The notes under the pieces: model-generated | Seen by the model: only the letters and a program-made list of their open reading frames with translations | The model's database searches: none | What the model was told of the DNA's origin: nothing | Source of the DNA: an uncultured Ruminococcus sp. | Lineage (GTDB): Bacteria > Bacillota > Clostridia > Lachnospirales > Lachnospiraceae | Direction: 5' to 3' | NCBI GenBank assembly: GCA_946494335.1 | Contig: CAMMBV010000004.1 | Coordinates: forward strand, 35,010-99,009 | Length of the DNA: 64,000 nucleotides | In this document: one piece after another, positions 16,519 through 23,803 of the stretch | How the letters are laid out: every line of letters begins with the position of its first letter | Position numbering within the stretch: position 1 is the stretch's first letter | Program-made: the position numbers and the translations under genes

Positions 16519-17847
16519 ATGGCAACCAATATGACATCTCATGAAGCATTTGATTCACCGGGAACTTCTGTATCCAATGATTCTGCGTATATGTTTCTTC
16601 CTGTGGAATATACGAAGGAAGATATAAAAGTGATCCGGGAGCTGGCCGCTGTGTATATGGAGTACGCGACGCTGCCGGTTCAAAAGGAGACGGCAGATCT
16701 CTGGGGGAGAGTGAACGATCTGAAATCAGCCAGACCTGTGGCGTGGCACAATGAGCTGCCCTGGCATGAGATGAATGTGGAGGATGAGCTGACGCTGAGA
16801 ACATCTTCTCCCTTCGCCAGGAGAATAGAAGAAGAGTTAAGAAGGAGAATTTACATGTGGAAACACATGCCCGGGGATATGGTGCTGGAACCGGTATTTT
16901 ATTCTCCCATGATCATCGAAAACTCAGGCATGGGTATCGCTATTACGGAAGAGACTCTTTCCAGCGACGCCAACAATAATATTGTCAGCCACAAATTTAT
17001 TCCGCAGATTGTGACGATGGAAGATACGGAGAAAATCGTGACTCCGAAGGTGACGCTGGATAAGGAGAAGACACAGGCGACCTTTGCGGCTTATCAGGAG
17101 ATACTGGGCGATATGATACCGGTGGAGATAAGGGGAATTCAGGGATTCTGGTTTGCTCCGGTAGACGATCTTGTTCAGCTGATGGGAACCAATGAGCTGC
17201 TGCTGAATGTGGTAATGGAACCGGAGCTGGTACATGCGTCCATGCGAAAGATCGTGGATGCCTATATGGGGGCTCTGGATCAGTATGAAGCGTTGGGATG
17301 TATGGGCTCCAACAATCTGAATTACCGGATTGGCTCCGGCGCGTACGGCTATACCTCGCAGCTTCCCAGAGGAACCATGAGCGGAATGAAATGTGCCGAT
17401 ATGTGGGGCGCTGCCGCCAGCCAGTTTTTCACTTCCGTATCGCCCCGGATGCACGACGAATTTTCCATCGCCTATGAAAAACCGTGGCTGGAACGATTTG
17501 GATTGAGTTATTATGGCTGCTGCGAACGGCTGGATATCAAAATAGATCAGTTGAAGCAGATTAAAAATCTCAGAAAGATTTCCTGCAGTCCCTGGAGTGA
17601 TACGGCTCATATGGCCGAGGTGGTGGGCCGGGATTACGTGGTTTCACTGAAGACCAGCCCCGCCTGCTTTGCCCGGGATACCTTCGATGAAGACGCAGTC
17701 CGCAGGGATGTGGAAGAAAAATTAAAGCTTTTGAAAAACTGCAATGTGGAGATCATTATAAAAGACGTAAGCACCATTCGCTATGATCCCCAAAGACTCT
17801 GGAAATGGGTGGAAATTGTAAGCGGACTGTGCAAAAATATGGATTGA
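16519..17847 (+). CDS. URO-D-fold protein 2
   Basis: 442-residue protein of the uroporphyrinogen decarboxylase superfamily, from a divergent branch. Notable segments are HMPGDMVLEPVFYSP, PVEIRGIQGFWFAPVDDLVQLMG, FGLSYYGCCERLDIKIDQLKQ with a paired cysteine, and LRKISCSPWSDTAHMAE. The GCCE-SPWSD pattern recurs in uncharacterised bacterial URO-D-like proteins. The GCC site sits where related methyltransferases bind zinc, but that equivalence is inferred. It starts after AAAGGAGGACGAAAA. A LacI-type regulator is divergent upstream and a TIM-barrel isomerase converges downstream. Catabolism of a sugar-like or methylated plant compound is possible but unsupported by direct motif evidence. Confidence 0.7.
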   Translation: MATNMTSHEAFDSPGTSVSNDSAYMFLPVEYTKEDIKVIRELAAVYMEYATLPVQKETADLWGRVNDLKSARPVAWHNELPWHEMNVEDELTLRTSSPFARRIEEELRRRIYMWKHMPGDMVLEPVFYSPMIIENSGMGIAITEETLSSDANNNIVSHKFIPQIVTMEDTEKIVTPKVTLDKEKTQATFAAYQEILGDMIPVEIRGIQGFWFAPVDDLVQLMGTNELLLNVVMEPELVHASMRKIVDAYMGALDQYEALGCMGSNNLNYRIGSGAYGYTSQLPRGTMSGMKCADMWGAAASQFFTSVSPRMHDEFSIAYEKPWLERFGLSYYGCCERLDIKIDQLKQIKNLRKISCSPWSDTAHMAEVVGRDYVVSLKTSPACFARDTFDEDAVRRDVEEKLKLLKNCNVEIIIKDVSTIRYDPQRLWKWVEIVSGLCKNMD

Positions 17848-17850
17848 TGA

Positions 17851-17888
17851 AAAAACAGCGGTAAGGCAAACGCCTGGCCGCTGTTTTT
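17851..17888. terminator. Bidirectional terminator
   Basis: AAAAACAGCGG / CCGCTGTTTTT with inner AGGC-AAAC-GCCT, lying between two convergent genes. Confidence 0.85.
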
Positions 17889-17895
17889 AAAAGAA

Positions 17896-18714
17896 TTATT
17901 TTACCGCCTCTTTCAGTACTCGTACATCTTCTTTCATCAGTTCAAAGTAATCCGGATTCAGGTGGCGCATGGGGGCCAGCTCGTAAAGATTTTCCAGAAT
18001 AATCCATCCCTGATAATTCTGTTCCTTTAGGTACTGGATGGAATCATAAAAATCAGCGACGCCGGTGCCGATCACAGCGTTTGCGATGCAGCCCTTAGTG
18101 CTGTCTTTCACATGGAGCTGATTTCCCATGTGGGGATAGATGCCTTTTAAGATATCAATCTGTTTGTAGTCGGTAAAATATGTATAATTGTCACTGTCAT
18201 AGAACAGGGAAAAGTTTTCCCGATCCACCATTTCCACCAGCTGCAGCTGTTTTTCCACGCTGAGAGGATTTTCACAGGAAATTTCTATGCCTTTTTCTCC
18301 GGCGTAATCGCACAGATAGCGGTAACGCCGGGCTGTATTTTCCAGTTTTTCCTCTGTGTCCGCCAGACTGGCGTTGAAATTTGAGAAAAATACCATGGGT
18401 ATTTTCATGTAGGCGGCGGCATCCACCGCTTTGGTCACCCAGAACTGGACGGTGTCATACATGGGATCGCCTTCCGGCGTATAAAATGGTACGTTGTCTC
18501 CGTCGCTGCAGCCGATATTGGGATACTCGATACCGTATTTCTGCTGCGCTTCCAGGTACAGATCCATTATCTTTTTCTGGGACAGAGCCCAGCCGTGTTC
18601 GTAAGATCCAAATTCCAGGGACATTCCGTCCAGCCCCATTTCTGATACAATCTGCGGTGCGAATACGCCGGTTCCCGGCACACAGAAGTTGCAGATCCCC
18701 AGTTTTACATTCAT
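17896..18714 (-). CDS. TIM-barrel sugar phosphate isomerase/epimerase family protein
   Basis: 272 residues of the AP-endonuclease-2 superfamily that also includes IolE, IolI and tagatose epimerases. Seen are VKLGICNFCVPGTGVF, DGMSLEFGSY, GIEISCENPLS, FSLFYDSDNYTYF and HVKDSTKGC, each near an expected metal-ligand position. The start follows GGAAAGGAGCAAAACCAT. It converges on URO-D-fold protein 2 and is divergent from a TauE/SafE permease. A role with the URO-D proteins in breakdown of the same compound is inferred from position only. Which sugar or cyclitol it acts on is unknown. Confidence 0.75.
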   Translation of the reverse strand: MNVKLGICNFCVPGTGVFAPQIVSEMGLDGMSLEFGSYEHGWALSQKKIMDLYLEAQQKYGIEYPNIGCSDGDNVPFYTPEGDPMYDTVQFWVTKAVDAAAYMKIPMVFFSNFNASLADTEEKLENTARRYRYLCDYAGEKGIEISCENPLSVEKQLQLVEMVDRENFSLFYDSDNYTYFTDYKQIDILKGIYPHMGNQLHVKDSTKGCIANAVIGTGVADFYDSIQYLKEQNYQGWIILENLYELAPMRHLNPDYFELMKEDVRVLKEAVK

Positions 18715-18887
18715 ATGGTTTTGCTCCTTTCCAAGCTGTCGTCTGACAGGTATTTATATCAGTAACAGTATACCGTTTTTTTACGGCTTTGTGTTGAATT
18801 AATGAAAAGTGTGCAGGAATTCTAAAAGATGGGAGAAGAGTTTGAGACAGACAGCACAAAATATTAATAAGTTGCATGTAAATATAA

Positions 18888-18916
18888 TTGTTTTCCGCTA
18901 AAACAGGGTATACAAT
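18888..18916 (+). promoter_or_regulatory. Probable promoter for the TauE/SafE gene
   Basis: TTGTTT (18888-18893), 17 bases, TACAAT (18911-18916). The rest of the 237-base gap is AT-rich. It holds one inverted copy of the TTGTGCT element (AGCACAA, 18853-18859) without a partner at 21 bp. Confidence 0.5.
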
Positions 18917-18951
18917 AATGAAAAATCAAAGAGAAAGAGGGGGACAATTTT

Positions 18952-19704
18952 ATGGAAATGACCCTGGATCTGGCGCTTTTTATTTTCGCTGCACAATTTA
19001 TCGGCTACATCGTAAAGGGGCTGGCGGGGTTTGGAAACCCGCTGATTGCCAATCCCATCATGGCCATGCGGATTGACAACCTGCAGATCACGCCGGGGGT
19101 TCTGCCGGTAGATATGTGCGTGAATATCTACATCTCAGTAAAGAATAGGAAATCCTTTATCATGAAGCTGGCCATTCCCATCGCCGTATGCATCATGATC
19201 GGCGTAGTCCCGGGGACGCTGTTTCTGAAGGTGGGTACCCAATGGGTTATCAAAGCGCTTCTGGGAGTATTCATTATCGGCCTGGGCGTTGAGATGCTGA
19301 CCAGAAAAGAGAATGGAAACACAGAAAGGAAAAACCATCCGGTGGTGATGGGGCTGGTGTCTCTGGTATCCGGCTTTCTGTCCGGGCTGTTCGGCATCAA
19401 CATGCTCTTTCTGGCCTATCTGAACCGGTATGTATCCAACCGTCATCAGTTTCGGGCCAACGTATGTTTCATTTTCTGCTTTGAAAATGTATTCCGTCTG
19501 ATCATGTATGCCGTCAATGGAATGCTGAATGGGTTTACCCTGTGGATTACAGCGCTGTCCGTACCGGCGGCTGTTCTGGGGCTGTGGATCGGGGGGCGCA
19601 TCGATTTAAAACTGAGCGAAAAGAAGGCCAATCTGATTATGAATCTGGTGTTTATTCTGGGTGGTTTAAGCATACTGGTAAAGGCTCTGATATTTAAAGC
19701 CTGA
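18952..19704 (+). CDS. TauE/SafE-family membrane permease
   Basis: 250-residue membrane protein with about seven to eight hydrophobic segments. It opens LALFIFAAQFIGYIVKGLAGFGNPLIANPIMA, the typical first repeat with GxGN, and the second repeat is seen at GLVSLVSGFLSGLFGINMLFLAYLNRY. The family exports or imports sulfonates, sulfite or other small organic anions. Between an isomerase and an AraC regulator, it may move a substrate or product of the URO-D-linked pathway, but the cargo is unknown. The start follows AGAGGGGGACAATTTT. Confidence 0.8.
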   Translation: MEMTLDLALFIFAAQFIGYIVKGLAGFGNPLIANPIMAMRIDNLQITPGVLPVDMCVNIYISVKNRKSFIMKLAIPIAVCIMIGVVPGTLFLKVGTQWVIKALLGVFIIGLGVEMLTRKENGNTERKNHPVVMGLVSLVSGFLSGLFGINMLFLAYLNRYVSNRHQFRANVCFIFCFENVFRLIMYAVNGMLNGFTLWITALSVPAAVLGLWIGGRIDLKLSEKKANLIMNLVFILGGLSILVKALIFKA

Positions 19705-19722
19705 TTGCCAGCCTCACGCGTT

Positions 19723-19779
19723 TTGTGCTTGTATTTTATTATTTTGTGCTACTGTTAAGAAAAGATTTCGTGTTACCCT
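19723..19779 (+). promoter_or_regulatory. Paired TTGTGCT operator with promoter, upstream of the AraC-type gene
   Basis: Direct repeats TTGTGCT at 19723-19729 and 19744-19750, exactly 21 bp apart. A weak extended -10 (TG-T-TACCCT, 19774-19779) lies 30 bp after the second repeat. The same layout precedes the lipoprotein and URO-D-fold protein 3 genes, so autoregulation by the AraC protein is likely. Confidence 0.65.
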
Positions 19780-19842
19780 TGTAATAAGAAAGAATTTTTG
19801 TGATAATTTTACTGACAGAAATTTTTGGCAGGAGGTGGCACT

Positions 19843-20802
19843 ATGGCGCAAAAAACAGCAGAAACCGGGAGAGAAAAGTATCCTTACAAAAAATTTAAAG
19901 TATATGATTCCACGCCTGTTTCCGTGGAAATGTGGAACGATCAGGAGTTTGTGGAAATGCACTGCCACCGGTTCTATGAATTTACCGTGATCACAAAGGG
20001 TTCCTGCATCCATAATTACCGGGGTGTGCAGGTGCCGCTGATTCCGGGGGATATTTTCATGATTGAGCCGAATCAGCCCCATGGGTATGAAATTCAGGCT
20101 CAGGTGAGCATTATAAACTGCCAGTTTTATCCGGAGCAGCTGAGCAATGAAAACAACCGTCTGCTGCAAAGCGCCTGGGTATCCAGCAAAAGTGAGGATA
20201 TCAAAAAGCAGTGGGATGAGCTTTTGCAGTATGTCAGTCTGGAGGAAACTGGAATCGACAGCAATGTGCGTCAGGCCAATTTGAATACACAGGGAATCAT
20301 CCATCTGAACAGTGAAGATCTCGCTTATGTGGAATCGCTTCTGAACGAGATGGCCCGGGAACAAAAGGAGCAGGAAGTGAATCTGGAATATGCCAAATCG
20401 GCGTATCTTCAGTTGATTCTGGTAAAGCTAAGCCGGGTACAGCGCAGGAGAAATGAACAAATCAATCATCATTCCAATCAGAAAAAGGATATGATTTACG
20501 ACGCGCTGGTCTATATAGAGGAGCATCTGGATGAGAAGATAGATTTTTCCGGCCTGGCAGAGAGCAGTTTTATGAGCCCCAGCTATTTTCGTTCCATTTT
20601 TAAAGATGTGACGGGGCTGACACCGGTGGATTATCTGAACCGGATGCGAATTGTAAAATCACTGGAATACCTGGAGCGGGAGAAATCAACTATCGCGGAA
20701 GCCGCCGCAAAAGTGGGAATATTTGATTCCAATTATTACTCACGGATGTTTAAGAAGGTAATGGGATATTCGCCGAAATATTTTAAAAGTATACGAAACT
20801 GA
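19843..20802 (+). CDS. AraC-family transcriptional regulator with cupin domain
   Basis: 319 residues. The N-terminal cupin sensor reads MHCHRFYEFTVITKG, GDIFMIEPNQPHGYEI. The C-terminal double helix-turn-helix reads IDFSGLAESSFMSPSYFRSIFKDVTG and STIAEAAAKVGIFDSNYYSRMFKKVMGYSPKYFK. The ORF-track TTG start (19825) lies before the GGAGG; the ATG at 19843, seven bases after GGAGG (19831-19835), is preferred. Three nearby promoters, including its own, carry paired TTGTGCT repeats with two-turn spacing, the usual geometry for AraC proteins. It therefore probably activates the lipoprotein and URO-D-fold protein 3 genes. Confidence 0.9.
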   Translation: MAQKTAETGREKYPYKKFKVYDSTPVSVEMWNDQEFVEMHCHRFYEFTVITKGSCIHNYRGVQVPLIPGDIFMIEPNQPHGYEIQAQVSIINCQFYPEQLSNENNRLLQSAWVSSKSEDIKKQWDELLQYVSLEETGIDSNVRQANLNTQGIIHLNSEDLAYVESLLNEMAREQKEQEVNLEYAKSAYLQLILVKLSRVQRRRNEQINHHSNQKKDMIYDALVYIEEHLDEKIDFSGLAESSFMSPSYFRSIFKDVTGLTPVDYLNRMRIVKSLEYLEREKSTIAEAAAKVGIFDSNYYSRMFKKVMGYSPKYFKSIRN

Positions 20803-20803
20803 G

Positions 20804-20840
20804 AAAACGGGGCGTGCTGCTGCACGCTCCGTTTTGTTTG
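20804..20840 (+). terminator. Terminator after the AraC-type gene
   Basis: AAAACGGGGCGTGC / GCACGCTCCGTTTT stem with a short TGCT loop, followed by GTTTG. Confidence 0.85.
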
Positions 20841-20877
20841 CATCAGGCGTGGCGGATAAATTTTAATTTGTTTCGTT

Positions 20878-20934
20878 TTGTGCTAGTAGTGTGTCAAATT
20901 GTGCTCACGGATTTATAAAAATGTGTGCTATACT
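20878..20934 (+). promoter_or_regulatory. Paired TTGTGCT operator with promoter, upstream of the binding lipoprotein
   Basis: TTGTGCT repeats at 20878-20884 and 20899-20905 (21 bp apart). The extended -10 TGC-TATACT is at 20929-20934, 30 bp after the second repeat, which overlaps the -35 position. The leader to the gene is about 200 bases of AT-rich sequence with no clear gene. Confidence 0.75.
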
Positions 20935-21142
20935 CATTGCAAGAAAGGACGAAATGCACATAACACACAAAAAAATAAAGCATAAATTATACATGTTGCA
21001 CATAAAATGGGCATGCTGTTGATAAAACAAAGCGATTGAAATAAAATCACAAAATACTTGTTTTGGAAGAAAAAGTATTCTCAATATGTGCGGGAATGTA
21101 TGAGAGAAATATGTGCAGACAAAACAGTAGGAGGTAATGAAA

Positions 21143-22198
21143 ATGAAGAAGAGAATTTTGGCCAGCTTACTTGCAGGATGTATGGTACTGGGTTCCCTGA
21201 CAGCCTGCGGCGGAGGAGACGATGCCGGCACAGACGCATCAGCAGAGACTTCTGAAACATCTGAAGCAGATGCGGCGGAAGAAGAAGGCGGCGATTCCGG
21301 TGATATGAAAGTAACCATGATCATATCGGACCGCGACGAGTGGCTCAGTGAAATGGAATCAGGAGCGCTGGATGCGGCGGAAGAACTGGGAATTGATCTG
21401 ACCACACAGGATGCGCAGAAGGATACCAGCAGACTGCTTCAGTTTATTGAAACAGCCAGAAATGACGGACAGAAAGCCGTTATCATCAACATGGTAGACC
21501 CGGAGACAGGTCAGGAATGTATCGATGCGGCCGGCGATATGAAAGTGGTATTTGTCAACAGATATCCTACCGATCTGAGTCTTTTAAATGAGAATGCGGT
21601 ATATGTAGGTTCAGATGAAAATGAAGCAGGTGATCTTCAGGCGGAATACCTGGCGGAATACTTTGAAGAGCAGGGCAAGACAGATATCAAATACATTCTG
21701 CTCAGCGGAAACTACGGACTGACAGCCACCACACTGAGAACGGATTCCGCGCTGAATGGTCTGAAAGACAGAGGCATCAACGCAGAAGAAGCGACCGCTC
21801 CGCTGGTTGCTGATTATAACCGGGCGGAAGCGCAGGATATAATTGCTCCGCTTCTGGGAACGACAGAGTTTGACTGTATCATTTCCAACAATGACGCCAT
21901 GGCTCTTGGAGCTGTTGAGGCAATGATCGATGCAGGTATGGATCCGGCAAGCGTTCCGATCGTAGGAATCGATGCTTCCACAGACGGACGTAAATCTATC
22001 GCAGAAGGACAGATGGCCATGAGCGCCTTCCAGAACGCAATCGGACAGGGTTCCACTGCAGTTCTGGCAGCCAAAAACCTGATTGAAGGCAATGCAGCCA
22101 ATGAAGGAAGCGAATTTGATGTGGATCCTGAGAATGAGTACATTACCTGGGTGCCCTTTGAGCGTGTCGATGCATCAAATGTAGCGGACTATAACTAA
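21143..22198 (+). CDS. Orphan sugar-binding lipoprotein (type-1 periplasmic-binding fold)
   Basis: 351-residue secreted lipoprotein. The signal peptide MKKRILASLLAGCMVLGSL ends in lipobox LTAC, followed by an acidic serine/threonine-rich linker. The mature domain resembles ribose/galactose-binding proteins (MKVTMIISDRDEWLSEMESG, IISNNDAMALGAVEAMIDAG, VPIVGIDASTDGRKSI). The ATG at 21143, eight bases after AGGAGG, is preferred over that at 21137. No ABC ATPase or permease gene is adjacent, so it may supply a transporter encoded elsewhere or act as a sensor. Its promoter has the AraC-type paired repeats. Confidence 0.88.
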   Translation: MKKRILASLLAGCMVLGSLTACGGGDDAGTDASAETSETSEADAAEEEGGDSGDMKVTMIISDRDEWLSEMESGALDAAEELGIDLTTQDAQKDTSRLLQFIETARNDGQKAVIINMVDPETGQECIDAAGDMKVVFVNRYPTDLSLLNENAVYVGSDENEAGDLQAEYLAEYFEEQGKTDIKYILLSGNYGLTATTLRTDSALNGLKDRGINAEEATAPLVADYNRAEAQDIIAPLLGTTEFDCIISNNDAMALGAVEAMIDAGMDPASVPIVGIDASTDGRKSIAEGQMAMSAFQNAIGQGSTAVLAAKNLIEGNAANEGSEFDVDPENEYITWVPFERVDASNVADYN

Positions 22199-22218
22199 TC
22201 AGAATTTGAAAGTGGGTG

Positions 22219-22255
22219 CAGGCGCCGGCCAACAGCCGGCGCCTGTTAGTTTAAG
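22219..22255 (+). terminator. GC-rich hairpin after the lipoprotein gene
   Basis: Perfect 11-bp stem CAGGCGCCGGC / GCCGGCGCCTG with a 5-base loop, then TTAGTTTAAG. A terminator with a weak T tail. Confidence 0.7.
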
Positions 22256-22274
22256 AGAAGTATGGGGAAAAGAA

Positions 22275-22312
22275 GCCCTGCGATAACGGTATGCTGTCGC
22301 AGGGCTCTCTCT
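22275..22312 (+). terminator. Second hairpin upstream of the URO-D-fold protein 3 promoter
   Basis: GCCCTGCGA / TCGCAGGGC, a perfect 9-bp stem with a 13-base loop, followed by TCTCTCT. It may back up the terminator at 22219. Confidence 0.55.
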
Positions 22313-22345
22313 GACTCTGAATGAATGAAAATCATGATTTGCGTT

Positions 22346-22402
22346 TTGTGCTAGTATTGTGTTGTATTGTGCTCACGTATGAGAAGAATATTATGCTATA
22401 CT
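22346..22402 (+). promoter_or_regulatory. Paired TTGTGCT operator with promoter, upstream of URO-D-fold protein 3
   Basis: TTGTGCT at 22346-22352 and 22367-22373 (21 bp apart), extended -10 TGC-TATACT at 22397-22402, again 30 bp after the second repeat. The first repeat is embedded in GCGTTTTGTGCTAGTATT and the second runs into TTGTGCTCACG. The 140-base leader after it shows no convincing gene. Confidence 0.78.
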
Positions 22403-22545
22403 TTAGTCAGAAACAAAGAGAATAACGAAAAAACAAAGGAAATACGCAAAACAGAGAAGAGTATAAATTGTGCGGATGTTTCCGGAGAAAATTTAAAAAC
22501 AAAAATGTGTATTGTGCTTAAAGAGAAGCGCAGAAAGGAGAAATT

Positions 22546-23763
22546 ATGAATGCATGGGAAAGAGAAGTAGCAACATTGAGTTTTTCCAATGAAGGACTGG
22601 ACAGAGGATGTATCGAAGAAAGTATGTATCCCTGGGATAAAACGGTAGCAAACTGGAAAGAACAGGGGTATGACACAGGTTTCCTGGATACGGTACATTT
22701 TGCCACACTTCCCACCGACAATCTTTATGCATACAACGAGCCCTACGAACCCTGGCAGGATTATTACAATACCATGATGGCGGAGCCGGTTTTCAAACAT
22801 GAAACAGGTCTTGGCTGGGATCCGGTGATAAGAATATCCTTCCGTATTCCCTTTATTTCCTACGAGGAAGAAATCAGAGAAGAGACAGATGAATATGTAA
22901 TCAAAAGAGACCGGGACGGATGGATAAGAAAGTATCCCAAAGATGGCGGCCTGGTGACGCCGGTGAAACCGGTAGTGACCTGCATGGAAGACTGGCTGGA
23001 GTATAAAGCTCACATCCAGGAGCAGATCAAACTGCATCTGACACCGGAGAACATGGAAAAAGCATATGGAAGATTCCGGGAAGGATGCAAAAACAAAGAT
23101 TATGTGGTACGGTTAAGACTGAGCGGATTCTTCTGGACGCCACGGTTCCTGATGGGGAATGAAGAACAGCTGTATGCATACTATGACGAGCCGGAAGTGC
23201 TGCAGGATATCTGCCGTTTCGTGACAGATGTATACAAAGAGCAGCTGGACGGCATTCTGAAGATTGTAACACCCAGCCTGGTATTCTTTGAGGAAGATTT
23301 AAGCGGAAAGACAGGTCCGATGATCTCACCGGATATCTTCGAAGAATTTATGACTCCTTATTATAAAGAAATCATTCCCTTCCTGCGGGAAAGAGGCGTA
23401 CAGAATGTTATCATGGATACGGATGGAGACTTCACCATCATGATCCCGAAGATTCTGGAATGCGGACTGGACGGAGTGCTTCCGGTGGATGTAAATGCAG
23501 GTGTGGATATCGTGAAAGTAAGAGAAGAGTATCCGACGCTGAAATTTATCGGAGGATTCAACAAACTGTGTATCATCGATGGCGAGGAAGCCATTGAAAA
23601 AGAGCTGGACAGACTGCGTCCGGTAATCAAACAGGGCGGATGCATCGTATGCACCGACCATCAGGCAGCGCCGCACACACCGCTGAAAAATTATCAGTAC
23701 TACAGCCGTCGGCTGAAAGAAGTGGTGGCGGAGCTTAGAAATGAAAATGTGGAAATAGGATAA
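22546..23763 (+). CDS. URO-D-fold protein 3
   Basis: 405-residue URO-D superfamily protein, closer to the classical fold than protein 2. It has the barrel segments VVRLRLSGFFWTPRFLMG, LVFFEEDLSGKTGPMISP, NVIMDTDGDFTIMIPKILECG and FIGGFNKLCI, and the C-terminal GGCIVCTDHQAAPHTPLKNYQYY, which matches the usual GGYIPSPDH-x-x-P element. The H-x-C zinc site of corrinoid methyltransferases is replaced by MDTDGD. The start follows AGAAAGGAGAAATT. It is alone in its operon behind an AraC-type promoter. Substrate unknown, and heme synthesis is unlikely from context. Confidence 0.75.
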   Translation: MNAWEREVATLSFSNEGLDRGCIEESMYPWDKTVANWKEQGYDTGFLDTVHFATLPTDNLYAYNEPYEPWQDYYNTMMAEPVFKHETGLGWDPVIRISFRIPFISYEEEIREETDEYVIKRDRDGWIRKYPKDGGLVTPVKPVVTCMEDWLEYKAHIQEQIKLHLTPENMEKAYGRFREGCKNKDYVVRLRLSGFFWTPRFLMGNEEQLYAYYDEPEVLQDICRFVTDVYKEQLDGILKIVTPSLVFFEEDLSGKTGPMISPDIFEEFMTPYYKEIIPFLRERGVQNVIMDTDGDFTIMIPKILECGLDGVLPVDVNAGVDIVKVREEYPTLKFIGGFNKLCIIDGEEAIEKELDRLRPVIKQGGCIVCTDHQAAPHTPLKNYQYYSRRLKEVVAELRNENVEIG

Positions 23764-23766
23764 AAG

Positions 23767-23802
23767 AAAATGCCATGAAACCGATACGTTTCATGGCATT
23801 TT
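23767..23802. terminator. Bidirectional terminator
   Basis: Perfect 15-bp stem AAAATGCCATGAAAC / GTTTCATGGCATTTT with loop CGATAC, between two convergent genes. Confidence 0.92.
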
Positions 23803-23803
23803 G

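Noticed and set aside
18789-18859. AraC-type TTGTGCT operator in front of the TauE/SafE gene
   Set aside because: Only one inverted AGCACAA and imperfect partial copies, with no 21-bp partner; too weak to claim.
22367-22549. 60-residue ORF in the leader of URO-D-fold protein 3
   Set aside because: Begins inside the operator, before the predicted transcription start; no ribosome site and low-complexity lysine-rich product.
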